Of a DNA stretch of 64,000 nt, positions 8,136 through 16,444 are shown piece after piece. Position numbers and translations under genes: made by a program. The DNA comes from Marinomonas balearica (lineage in GTDB: Bacteria > Pseudomonadota > Gammaproteobacteria > Pseudomonadales > Marinomonadaceae): contig NZ_SNXC01000002.1 of the NCBI RefSeq assembly GCF_004362145.1, positions 37,843-101,842 of the forward strand, in the 5' to 3' direction. The notes under the pieces are model-generated. The model saw only the letters and a program-made list of their open reading frames with translations, was not told the DNA's origin and searched no databases. Every line of letters starts with the position of its first letter. Position 1 is the first letter of the stretch.

Positions 8136-9092
8136 ATGTCCGAAGTCCGTTGTTCAAACCCCCACAATCGCTTTTCTCAAGAAGCGCTTTTAGGTATTAA
8201 AACGCCCGCATCTCCAATTGGGTTCCAATCGTTTTGGCAGCAAGCGTATCAAAGTACGCTTTTAAAAAAGCCAACAATGAGCCTGAAGGATTCTGGTCGA
8301 CGTGTGAAAAATTGGAAGGTCATGGATGTCCAGTATGAATCAACGGATCAGGTTATGATCGGTGGTTGGCTGTTGCTTCCAATTGATCGTCCTCCTGTTA
8401 GAGGTTTTGTGGTTGGGCATGGTTACGGTGGACGTGAAGAGCCTGATCTTCATTTGCCTTTTACGGATTCTGCGATTTTGTTCCCTTGTATGAGAGGGAT
8501 TTCCCGCAGCCCAGCGCCACCGATTTCTCCTGAGCCTCAATGGCATGTGCTTCACGATATTGACAAAAAAGACCGATATATTATCAAAGGGTGTGTTGAA
8601 GATACTTGGTTGGCGGTGTCGTGTATGGAGCAATTGTTTCCATATTTGAAGGGTAAGCTGGGTTATTTAGGCATTAGTTTTGGTGGCGGCATTGGCGCGT
8701 TGGCGATGGCATGTGAAAAACGGGTGTCGCGGGCGCATTTAAATGTCCCGACGTTTGGAGATCATCGTTTAAGGTTGCGCTTACCGACAGAAGGAAGCGG
8801 CAAATCCGTGCAAAGGTTCTTTAAATCCCATCCAAGGTTGGCGCTTAAGACATTGCGATACTTTGATGCAGCCAATGCCGCGCAATGGATCGATATGCCT
8901 GTGCACTATGCGTTGGCATTGAAAGACCATGTTGTTACTCCACCGGGGCAATTTGCTATTTACAATGCGACCTCAAAAACTAAGCGGCATCTAATGGTGT
9001 TAAAAGAAGGTCACAGTGATTACCCTGAAAAAGTACATGAAGACAGCGCATTGCTAGCGGAGTTGGATGCGTTCTTTGAGGCATTAAAGTAA
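8136..9092 (+). CDS. Alpha/beta hydrolase, acetyl-xylan-esterase-like
   Basis: A 318-residue cytosolic hydrolase resembling the AXE1/cephalosporin-C deacetylase group. It has an N-terminal cap, then an alpha/beta fold with nucleophile elbow G-I-S-F-G-G-G, a likely acid in A-L-K-D-H-V-V-T-P-P and a histidine in K-E-G-H-S-D-Y. The early H-G-Y-G-G-R loop fits an oxyanion hole. The natural substrate is unknown; acetyl esters of sugars or small esters are the usual guess. The start has no good ribosome site, so it is uncertain. The 258 bp upstream show nothing clear. The next gene, also an esterase-like protein, follows in the same direction. Confidence 0.75.
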   Translation: MSEVRCSNPHNRFSQEALLGIKTPASPIGFQSFWQQAYQSTLLKKPTMSLKDSGRRVKNWKVMDVQYESTDQVMIGGWLLLPIDRPPVRGFVVGHGYGGREEPDLHLPFTDSAILFPCMRGISRSPAPPISPEPQWHVLHDIDKKDRYIIKGCVEDTWLAVSCMEQLFPYLKGKLGYLGISFGGGIGALAMACEKRVSRAHLNVPTFGDHRLRLRLPTEGSGKSVQRFFKSHPRLALKTLRYFDAANAAQWIDMPVHYALALKDHVVTPPGQFAIYNATSKTKRHLMVLKEGHSDYPEKVHEDSALLAELDAFFEALK

Positions 9093-9161
9093 AAGTGAGA
9101 GATAGGTGTTACGCGCGACATAAGGTTTATATTGATATGTAATTATGAGGCGAGGCTCAGC

Positions 9162-9890
9162 GTGAACAGAGAATATCACAAGTGGTGGAGTCCCAATCTG
9201 CAACGAGATATGGAGTTGTTGGTATTTGGTTCTGGTGGCGCGAAGGTGCTGGTTTTTCCGACGCGAGGAGGGCGCTTCTTCGAGTATGAAAACCTCGGTA
9301 TGGTGGAAAAAATCCGCCATAAAATAGAGGCCAACCAGCTTCAGCTTTTTTGCATCGACGGCATCGATGCGGAGTCTTTTTATTGTTATTGGGCGCATCC
9401 AAGCGGGCGAATGACGCGCTATATGCAATATGAAGAGTATGTATTGCGCGAAGTTTTACCTCTTATGCATACGATCAATGCGCACCCCACGACAATCAGT
9501 CACGGGTGCAGTTTAGGCGCGTTTCATGCGGCGAATATCGCTTTTAAACACCCTCATTTATTTAATAAACTTTGTGCGTTTAGTGGGCGATACGATTTAA
9601 CCTTACAGGTTGAGTACTTTCCTAACTTGCTCGACGGTCACTATGACGAATCAGTGTATTTTAATACGCCGACGCACTTTCTTCCCAACCTCCACGGTCA
9701 CGATCAATTAAATGCATTAAGAGCAATGGACATTGTGTTAGTGATAGGAAAAGAAGACCCCTTTTTGGATAACAACTTACACCTGAGCCAAATACTGAAC
9801 GAAAAAGGCATCGACCATCAACTGCACTTGTGGGAAGAGCGTGCCCATCGAGGGTATTATTGGCGACGCATGGTGCCTTTGTACTTGTGA
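9162..9890 (+). CDS. Esterase-family protein (COG4947-like)
   Basis: The 242-residue protein starts at a GTG with GCGAGG just upstream and reads N-R-E-Y-H-K-W-W-S-P-N-L, a recognisable start for this esterase family. The nucleophile elbow is G-C-S-L-G-A-F-H, the acid is likely in G-K-E-D-P-F-L-D, and the histidine in R-A-H-R-G-Y-Y-W. There is no signal peptide. Known relatives are annotated only as putative esterases. It lies 69 bp after the hydrolase at 8136-9092 and may share its transcript. Confidence 0.75.
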   Translation: MNREYHKWWSPNLQRDMELLVFGSGGAKVLVFPTRGGRFFEYENLGMVEKIRHKIEANQLQLFCIDGIDAESFYCYWAHPSGRMTRYMQYEEYVLREVLPLMHTINAHPTTISHGCSLGAFHAANIAFKHPHLFNKLCAFSGRYDLTLQVEYFPNLLDGHYDESVYFNTPTHFLPNLHGHDQLNALRAMDIVLVIGKEDPFLDNNLHLSQILNEKGIDHQLHLWEERAHRGYYWRRMVPLYL

Positions 9891-9953
9891 TAAAAATGCT
9901 GTCGCTACATAGTGATAATCGATAGGCCGTAATCGAAGACCTCAGGCTAGACG

Positions 9954-11798
9954 TTACCGATAGCCTTTGGCTTGCAAGGTAAATAAGTGTGCGTATTGTC
10001 CTTGTTGCTTTAGCAGACTTTCGTGTGTGCCGCGTTCTTTAATCTCTCCATGTTCCATTACGATGATTTCATGAGCAAGACGAACCGTTGAAAACCGGTG
10101 CGAGATCAGGATCGCCATTTTATCTTTCGTGTGTTCTTGGAAGTGTTGAAAAATCGTCGCTTCAGCTTGTGCGTCCATGGCAGCTGTCGGTTCATCTAAA
10201 ACGAGGATGTCTGCATCTTGACGCATAAACGCACGAGCCAGAGCGATCTTCTGCCATTGTCCACCGGACAGCTCTTGTCCTCCTTTAAACCAGCGGCCTA
10301 GCTGGGTCTGATACCCTTGTTCGAGTTCTCCAATGAAGTCGCTTGCTTTTCCGAGCTGTGCGGCATGTTTCCAGCCTTCTTCGTCATCAAAGCGGCTGTC
10401 GTCACCCGCGCCTATGTTTTCTCCCACGATAAATTGGTAGCGAACAAAGTCCTGAAAGATGACGCCGATACGGGTAAGCAGGGCGGTTTCGTCCCAGTTT
10501 TTAAGATCAAGCCCGTCTAACAAGATACGCCCTTCTGACGGCTCATAGAGTCTTGTTAGCAGTTTAATTAAGGTTGTTTTGCCGGAACCATTTTCTCCGA
10601 CAATCGCGAGACTTTGTCCGGGAGTAATATGCAAATTGATGTTCGATAGAGCGGGTTTGGCCGCGTCTGGGTAATGAAATGTCACGCCTTCGAAGCGTAT
10701 TCCATCATTTGGTTGCGGGCCTTGCGTACTGTTTTTTTGTGGGAGCGGCGAGGTGTTAGCGGTTGGCTGTTCTAAATACTCGTAAAGGTTGGACAGATAG
10801 AGATTGTCTTCATACATGCCGCTGATGGAGGTGAGCGATGCGGATACGGCACTTTGGCCCTGTTTGAACAGAATTAAATACATGGTCATTTGACCGAGTG
10901 TGATAGCGCCTATAACGGTGTCTGTCACAATCCAGCCGTAGGCACCGTAAAACACGAGCGTGCCAATGATACCAAGGGCAAACCCCCAGCTTTCACGGCG
11001 TAAAATCAGGCGTTTGGTTTCATTAAAGATGGTGGTGAATATGTTCCGATAGCGTTGTAGAAAACGCTGTCCAAGTTGGTAGAGTCGTACTTCCTTTATG
11101 TGATCTTCACGCGCGAGTAAGGTTTCAACATAGTTTTGATGACGAAATTCAGGCGAGCGCCACCGTGACATTCGAAACGCATCACCCGAAAATTTCGCTT
11201 CAGCAATAAACGAAGGCAAGGCTCCTGCTACCAAAAGTACCAATACCCACGGGGAGAATTTCCACAGTAGAATGGCAAAGCTGGTCAGAGTGATGGCGTT
11301 TTGCAGTAGGCCAAATGTCTTATTCACTAAGGCGAGTGGTCGGCTAGAAGCGTCTCTGCGGGCACGAATGAGTTTGTCGTAAAATTCAGAATCCTCGAAA
11401 TGCGCGAGACTAAGTGTCTGTGCCTTTTCCAAAATCATGGTATTTACTTTTTGGCCAAGTAATAGCCGCAGTATGGCTTGTTGTGCGGCTAATGAGCGTT
11501 GCGCCGCAGCGGTGGCGATCACCAATATGCCTTCGAGAACAACGTAGTTTAACGCCGTGCGATAGTCTAAGGTTTTACTGTCCTCATAATGCTGCATCGC
11601 AGCGACGACGGCATCGACAATGAGCTGGCCTACATACGCCATGGCGGCAGGTAGCAAACCGCTGATTAAGGTCGCTAAAGCGATCCCAATGGTCAGGCTT
11701 GGTGAGGTTTGCCAAACAAGCGTGATGGCTCTGCGACTGTAGCGAAAGACACCTAGCATGTTTTTATCAACCGTGTGTGAGCGGCTTTTCGGCCTCAT
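9954..11798 (-). CDS. ABC exporter, fused permease and ATPase
   Basis: A 614-residue half-transporter with a six-helix membrane domain (about residues 20-330) and a C-terminal ATPase (about 365-600). Walker A reads G-E-N-G-S-G-K-T-T, the signature L-S-G-G-Q-W-Q-K and Walker B I-L-V-L-D-E-P-T. The H-loop is I-L-I-S-H-R-F. It probably works as a homodimer; the cargo (lipid, peptide or drug) cannot be told. The ATG is preceded by AGGA. It lies just downstream of a LysR gene on the same strand, 26 bp apart, which may mean co-transcription. Confidence 0.88.
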   Translation of the reverse strand: MRPKSRSHTVDKNMLGVFRYSRRAITLVWQTSPSLTIGIALATLISGLLPAAMAYVGQLIVDAVVAAMQHYEDSKTLDYRTALNYVVLEGILVIATAAAQRSLAAQQAILRLLLGQKVNTMILEKAQTLSLAHFEDSEFYDKLIRARRDASSRPLALVNKTFGLLQNAITLTSFAILLWKFSPWVLVLLVAGALPSFIAEAKFSGDAFRMSRWRSPEFRHQNYVETLLAREDHIKEVRLYQLGQRFLQRYRNIFTTIFNETKRLILRRESWGFALGIIGTLVFYGAYGWIVTDTVIGAITLGQMTMYLILFKQGQSAVSASLTSISGMYEDNLYLSNLYEYLEQPTANTSPLPQKNSTQGPQPNDGIRFEGVTFHYPDAAKPALSNINLHITPGQSLAIVGENGSGKTTLIKLLTRLYEPSEGRILLDGLDLKNWDETALLTRIGVIFQDFVRYQFIVGENIGAGDDSRFDDEEGWKHAAQLGKASDFIGELEQGYQTQLGRWFKGGQELSGGQWQKIALARAFMRQDADILVLDEPTAAMDAQAEATIFQHFQEHTKDKMAILISHRFSTVRLAHEIIVMEHGEIKERGTHESLLKQQGQYAHLFTLQAKGYR

Positions 11799-11824
11799 AA
11801 TATTTCCTAGGCGTTAACCCGTAT

Positions 11825-12787
11825 TTAATGTTTCTCAGTGGAGTCGATTAGTTTGAGCCCTTCCGTCTGGTCTCGGTATTCCTCCCAGCTAGTTTGAATT
11901 TCTTTTACTTCCTGTTTGAGCCATTTCCTGAATTTTTGAACTTTTTCATACTTAAAGTGGCTTGGAGGCGCGACGAGGTAAAAGTGATAGGTGGATTTCA
12001 TATAGAAGGGCAGCGGGCTAATCAGCTGACCTTTTTTAATCAAGTCATACGCTAGGCTAAATCGCATCATGCTGATGCCCTGACCTGATAAAAGGGCTTC
12101 GATCAAAATCGTCGCGTCTGACACTTTCAAGTAGGAAGGCAGCTGTTCGGAATCGTCGACTATGTGTTGTTGAAGTACGGACCATGTGGCACGCATATCC
12201 GGCCCTGTGTCTTCAATGATTTTTAGTTTGGCTAACTGTGGTTTGATGGGTTGGCTTTGATCAATTAAAGATGGGTGACAAATGGGAATCAAAAACTCTT
12301 CAAATAAGAGTTCGGACTTTAAATCGTCGTATTGCCCTTGGCCAAAGCGAATGGAGAGGTCTAGGTCTTGATCTTGAAAGCGCGCGATTTGAAGGCCGGG
12401 AATGAGGTACAAATTGAGCGATTGTTCAACGGCCTGAAACTGACCAATGCGAGAGACCAACCAACGACTGGCGAAGGAAGGTAAGGTGCTAATAATCAAT
12501 TTAGTTGGGTTAGGGTCTTCTACAATCGTTCGCACGCCTTGTTCTAATAAATCGAAGGCTTGCTCCACGTATCGGTAAAGCTGTTCGCCTTCTATGGTTA
12601 AGGCCACTTGTCGTGTTTGACGCTCGAACAGTGTCATGTCCAACGTATATTCTAGTGTTTTTATTTGCTGACTTATGGCCGCTTGAGTCACATTGAGGTG
12701 TTCTGATGCTTCTTTGAAGCTCAACGATTTCGCAGCATGTCGGAATGCGAGCAAGGATTTGAGTGGCGGTAATCGAACGTGCGTCAT
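11825..12787 (-). CDS. LysR-family regulator (GcvA-like)
   Basis: A 320-residue regulator with an N-terminal winged helix starting P-P-L-K-S-L-L-A-F and a recognition region N-V-T-Q-A-A-I-S-Q-Q-I-K, then a linker helix and periplasmic-binding-like effector domain. The P-P-L-x-x-L-x-x-F opening is typical of the GcvA/AmpR branch. It precedes the ABC exporter by 26 bp, so that exporter may be its target. Upstream, 129 bp separate it from the divergent DUF1127 gene, where its operator would be expected. Confidence 0.88.
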   Translation of the reverse strand: MTHVRLPPLKSLLAFRHAAKSLSFKEASEHLNVTQAAISQQIKTLEYTLDMTLFERQTRQVALTIEGEQLYRYVEQAFDLLEQGVRTIVEDPNPTKLIISTLPSFASRWLVSRIGQFQAVEQSLNLYLIPGLQIARFQDQDLDLSIRFGQGQYDDLKSELLFEEFLIPICHPSLIDQSQPIKPQLAKLKIIEDTGPDMRATWSVLQQHIVDDSEQLPSYLKVSDATILIEALLSGQGISMMRFSLAYDLIKKGQLISPLPFYMKSTYHFYLVAPPSHFKYEKVQKFRKWLKQEVKEIQTSWEEYRDQTEGLKLIDSTEKH

Positions 12788-12916
12788 AATGGTTTTGAGG
12801 TTTGAATGACCATAGTTAAGATAAACTTAATTATGGTGTGTTTTTTCTCGTTTGTCAGTGTTTGTTTATTGAACGATTATTTGATCATCAACAAAACGAC
12901 ATAGGAGAATAAAATC

Positions 12917-13243
12917 ATGAGTCACTCAATTCACTTTCAAGCACAGTGTGCACTGCAAAACCAACAGCAAAGACAGCAGCAAAACCAACAGCAAAGACAG
13001 CAGCAAAACCAACAGCAAAGACAGCAGCAAAACCAACAAGAAGTATGCAGCGAGTTGTTAGGCAAGGTTCAGTTAACTCAGTCAGGCATGCTCATGCAGC
13101 GAGTTTTACGAGCGATTGCGCGAGTACGTCATAACTGGCGGACACGCAGTCAGTTAGCAAAGTTGAATGACGCTGCATTAAAAGATATTGGTGTTACACA
13201 TGCGGATGCGTATAACGAGTTACGCAAACCATTGTGGAAGTAA
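12917..13243 (+). CDS. DUF1127 protein with a glutamine-repeat N-terminus
   Basis: The 108-residue protein ends in a DUF1127 domain: W-R-T-R-S-Q-L-A-K-L-N-D-A-A-L-K-D-I-G-V, with the usual L-x-D-I-G core and Arg-rich helix before it. Small DUF1127 proteins are linked to RNA binding and phosphate or stress responses in other proteobacteria. The unusual part is residues 14-41, a run of Q-N-Q-Q-Q-R-Q-Q repeats encoded by a 24-bp tandem repeat. The ATG has AGGAGA upstream. The repeat is a multiple of three, so copy-number change keeps the frame. Confidence 0.85.
   Translation: MSHSIHFQAQCALQNQQQRQQQNQQQRQQQNQQQRQQQNQQEVCSELLGKVQLTQSGMLMQRVLRAIARVRHNWRTRSQLAKLNDAALKDIGVTHADAYNELRKPLWK
12957..13038 (+). 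repeat. 24-bp in-frame tandem repeat
   Basis: Three full units and a ten-base partial unit of a 24-bp sequence (each begins AAAACCAACAGCAAAGAC). It lies in the DUF1127 gene and encodes Q/N/R-rich octapeptides. Identical units suggest recent expansion by slippage. Confidence 0.9.
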
Positions 13244-13494
13244 TCCGCACAATGGGAAACCGCAGTGTATATGATGTAGAGCTTGCAGCCATGATCAGAG
13301 TGCCAACCAGCGATGCGCCTTTTGTGTTTAAAGGGCGAATCGCTTTTCTATCTATGTAGGCTTGATAAGGACAATCAGTTCGAAAATTGAAAGAAATGGT
13401 TATTTTTTGAACACTAATTAGAAGAAATTTCATGGTTGTGCTTTAATAAAATGCTCTTGCCGAATGGTCGGCGCGTTTGATACGAGTCTCCCAC

Positions 13495-13770
13495 ATGAAA
13501 ACAGATCCAGAAAGTTTGCTAAAAAAAAACGATGCGATGGTGCACAGTGACGCATTAAAGGTGAAATCGCACGTACAGCGTAATGATGAAGAGTGGGTTC
13601 AACACACATTGATGATTGAAGGTTATGACGTGCCTTTTCGTTTCCGTCGCAAAGGAAAATATCGGACGCTTCGAGGTGCAAGAGTAAATTTGACCTACTA
13701 CCCTACAGAGGAAAACGTCGCCGGCATTCCGATGGAAATCATGAAGGTGGTACGCGTCAAACGTAGTTAG
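13495..13770 (+). CDS. Conserved hypothetical protein
   Basis: A 91-residue soluble protein. The ATG at 13495 is preferred to an in-frame TTG 18 bp upstream, but neither has a good ribosome site. The centre reads H-V-Q-R-N-D-E-E-W-V-Q-H-T-L-M-I-E-G-Y, followed by a basic F-R-F-R-R-K-G-K-Y and a strand with N-L-T-Y-Y-P. I recall similar unnamed proteins from marine gammaproteobacteria but no function. It is a small beta-rich fold by appearance, with no membrane segment. It precedes dsdA by 55 bp. Confidence 0.6.
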   Translation: MKTDPESLLKKNDAMVHSDALKVKSHVQRNDEEWVQHTLMIEGYDVPFRFRRKGKYRTLRGARVNLTYYPTEENVAGIPMEIMKVVRVKRS

Positions 13771-13825
13771 CGTTTTAATGTGTATGCTAGTCTGTTGATA
13801 CAGTGATCAATGGAATCTACGCAGT

Positions 13826-15145
13826 ATGCAAATGTCAGAACAACGCTTTTCTGAACTAAACCTTTCAAAAGAACAAACTGAAAAAGTCCAACAAGGCTCC
13901 CCTTTATTGTGGCCCAACCCAAGTTATCGCTCTGATGCTGCATTGTCTCCCGAGGTGGCTCTGATTCATCAGGCAGACGCGCGATTGCGTCGATTTTCAT
14001 CTGTACTGACTGCATTATTTCCTGAACTAAGAGGTACGGATGGCATCATCGAATCCTGCCTAGTGGAAGTTTGTTCATTATTTCAAGCATTAAACCACGC
14101 TGGTGGACGTTTGTTTATCAAAGGCGATCATCAGCTTCCTGTTGCTGGATCCATAAAAGCACGAGGCGGCATTCATGAAGTGCTGCATTTCGCAGAGTCT
14201 CTCGCACTGTCTGAGGGGATTATTGAATGTACGGATTCCGATTACGCCGCTTTTTTATCTGAACCTGCCAAAACGTTATTTGCTCAATACACTGTTGCGG
14301 TCGGCAGTACGGGAAATCTAGGTCTTAGCATCGGTATTATTGGTGCTGCATTAGGCTTCAACGCCGTCGTACACATGTCTTCGGATGCAAAAAACTGGAA
14401 AAAAGATCGTCTACGTAAGCGAGGCGTTCAGGTTGTCGAGCATTCTGCCGATTATGGAGCCGCCGTGGAAGCGGGTAGAGTGCAAAGTGACGCAGACCCT
14501 TACAGCTATTTTGTTGATGATGAACGATCGCCGCACTTGTTTATGGGGTATGCGGTGGCCGCACTGCGCTTAAAAGCGCAATTAGAAGAATCGAACATTC
14601 AAGTCGATCGTGATCATCCTCTATTTGTGTATCTTCCCGCTGGCGTTGGCGGTGCGCCGGGTGGAATAACCTTCGGTCTGAAATCCATTTTTGGTGAACA
14701 CGTACATTGTTTCTTTGCGGAACCTGTGCAGGCTCCTTGTATGCTTTTAGGCTTAGCTGGTGCGCCGCACAGTGAACCGACACCGGTTTATGAGTTTGGT
14801 TTGGCTGTCGACACGGATGCGGATGGCCTTGCGGTGGGGACTGCATCTCAATGGGTGTGTGACGTAACGCGCCATTTGGTTTCTGGTGTGTACACTCAAA
14901 GTGACGACACTCTCTATCGAGATCTTGAAAGGCTGAAACGTTTAGAAAACATTGAGGTCGAGCCCTCTGCCGCTATTAGTTGCAGCGGTGTGGAGATGCT
15001 GAATACTAATAGCGGACAAACTTATCTCAAACGCCATGGTTTGTTAGATAAGATGGAAAGCAGTACACACATTGCTTGGTTGACCGGAGGCTCTTTTGTG
15101 CCTGCTGAAGAATACGAGAAGTATCTCAAGCTAGCCTGCATTTAG
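13826..15145 (+). CDS. dsdA: D-serine ammonia-lyase
   Basis: A 439-residue PLP enzyme that converts D-serine to pyruvate and ammonia. The PLP lysine lies in G-S-I-K-A-R-G-G-I-H-E-V, the DsdA version of the fold-type II motif, and the phosphate-cup loop is V-G-S-T-G-N-L-G-L-S. The C-terminal part has the tetraglycine-type loop G-V-G-G-A-P-G-G. The length matches E. coli DsdA. Start alternatives are Met1 or Met3. No dsdC or dsdX is adjacent. It could serve nutrition or D-serine detoxification. Confidence 0.93.
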   Translation: MQMSEQRFSELNLSKEQTEKVQQGSPLLWPNPSYRSDAALSPEVALIHQADARLRRFSSVLTALFPELRGTDGIIESCLVEVCSLFQALNHAGGRLFIKGDHQLPVAGSIKARGGIHEVLHFAESLALSEGIIECTDSDYAAFLSEPAKTLFAQYTVAVGSTGNLGLSIGIIGAALGFNAVVHMSSDAKNWKKDRLRKRGVQVVEHSADYGAAVEAGRVQSDADPYSYFVDDERSPHLFMGYAVAALRLKAQLEESNIQVDRDHPLFVYLPAGVGGAPGGITFGLKSIFGEHVHCFFAEPVQAPCMLLGLAGAPHSEPTPVYEFGLAVDTDADGLAVGTASQWVCDVTRHLVSGVYTQSDDTLYRDLERLKRLENIEVEPSAAISCSGVEMLNTNSGQTYLKRHGLLDKMESSTHIAWLTGGSFVPAEEYEKYLKLACI

Positions 15146-15277
15146 GTTTACTTTATTGAATGGGCAAATAAGACCTTGAAAGTTTAGTCCGTCTCTCATT
15201 AGTATTGCCATCAGAATAAGCGTGTGTGAGGTAATCTCGTATACGAATACATTATTGATCCGAGAGGCGTCCCCCTG

Positions 15278-16099
15278 ATGGAAGTAACCCCTTCAAACTC
15301 TTTTCTAGGTTTGGTTAAGCGCGTTGAACGCAGTGTCTGGTTTCAAGGCTTTATTATCAGCATTATTATCATTGCTGCATTGACGGTAGGCGCGAAAACC
15401 TATTCGCTGCCCTATGAAGTTGAGCTGGTGATTAACTACCTCGACACCGCGATTACGGTCTTTTTCTTAGTCGAGATTGTTCTGCGGTTTATTTCTTATG
15501 AGAAAAAGAGTGCTTTTTTCAAAGATCCTTGGAACGTGTTTGATATGGTCATTGTAGTCGGGAGTCTGATGCCAATTTCCGATACGGATATGATACTGGT
15601 GGCTCGATTGCTACGCGTATTCCGTGTTTTAAGATTGGTCTCGATCATTCCTGATTTGAGAGTGCTGATCAATGCACTACTGAAAGCGATTCCTAAAATG
15701 GGCTACATCGCTTTGCTCATGTTTATCATCTTTTACTTGTTTGCCGCAGTTGGCTCAATCTTCTTCGAAACGGTTAATGAAACACTGTGGGGTGATATTG
15801 CTATCTCCATGTTGACCTTGTTTCGTGTTGCGACATTTGAAGACTGGACGGACGTGATGTATGAGACGATGGCTGTCTACCCGTTCAGCTGGATCTTCTA
15901 TGTTGTGTTCATCTTCTTAACCGCGTTTGTTTTTCTTAATATGATGGTGGGCGTGGTGTTGGATGTGATGACTCAGGAAACATCAGCAAAAGAGCATCAA
16001 GAGCAAGAAGACAATCATCAAGCTTTGGTTAATCAGATCTCTGAATTGCAAAAACAAGTTCAGGCATTGAGTGATAAGCTCGATAAAGGGCAAGATTAA
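15278..16099 (+). CDS. Bacterial voltage-gated cation channel (NaChBac-type)
   Basis: A 273-residue single-domain 6TM channel that should form tetramers. S4 carries four arginines at three-residue spacing (R110, R113, R116, R119), so it is a voltage sensor. The pore loop reads T-F-E-D-W-T-D (186-192), where most sodium channels of this family have T-L-E-S-W-S. The extra acidic residues resemble calcium-selective filters. S6 follows at about 205-232, and the C-terminal tail is a coiled coil (I-S-E-L-Q-K-Q-V-Q-A-L) as in other bacterial NaV proteins. The ATG has GAGAGG upstream. It stands alone. Confidence 0.9.
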   Translation: MEVTPSNSFLGLVKRVERSVWFQGFIISIIIIAALTVGAKTYSLPYEVELVINYLDTAITVFFLVEIVLRFISYEKKSAFFKDPWNVFDMVIVVGSLMPISDTDMILVARLLRVFRVLRLVSIIPDLRVLINALLKAIPKMGYIALLMFIIFYLFAAVGSIFFETVNETLWGDIAISMLTLFRVATFEDWTDVMYETMAVYPFSWIFYVVFIFLTAFVFLNMMVGVVLDVMTQETSAKEHQEQEDNHQALVNQISELQKQVQALSDKLDKGQD

Positions 16100-16444
16100 C
16101 AAGTCGATAATTTGCAATATGTGTGAGTTGTTTGTTTTACCCATTCGCAGCTCACACTACTATGGATTATTGAAGAAGAGTTTAATGGTTAATTTTTTGT
16201 GGGTTTAAGCAATCTCGTATTTCGTTATTGAGGCTGTTTTGTCGAAGCGTTTACATTTTCAGGCTTTTTAAAGTAAACGTTACGTATTTAGCAAGGAATG
16301 TGAGTGACTCGATTCATTTTAAGCGGTACGATGTTTCAAGTTTATGGATTATATTTTGTGAACGCCCGCTATATTACATTGCTATATATGCTGCATGTTT
16401 GGCGTTTATTTGAGGGAAGGTAGAGCGTAAAGAGCTAGAATAGT
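16100..16444. other. Intergenic stretch without a recognised gene
   Basis: The 345 bp between the channel gene and the EAL gene are AT-rich. No coding-like frame, tRNA or strong terminator is visible. The only open frame (61 codons from 16228) lacks a ribosome site and coding character. Confidence 0.5.

Noticed and set aside
7985..8200. Frame overlapping the start of the hydrolase gene
   Set aside because: Different frame from a well-supported hydrolase; no ribosome site and poor composition.
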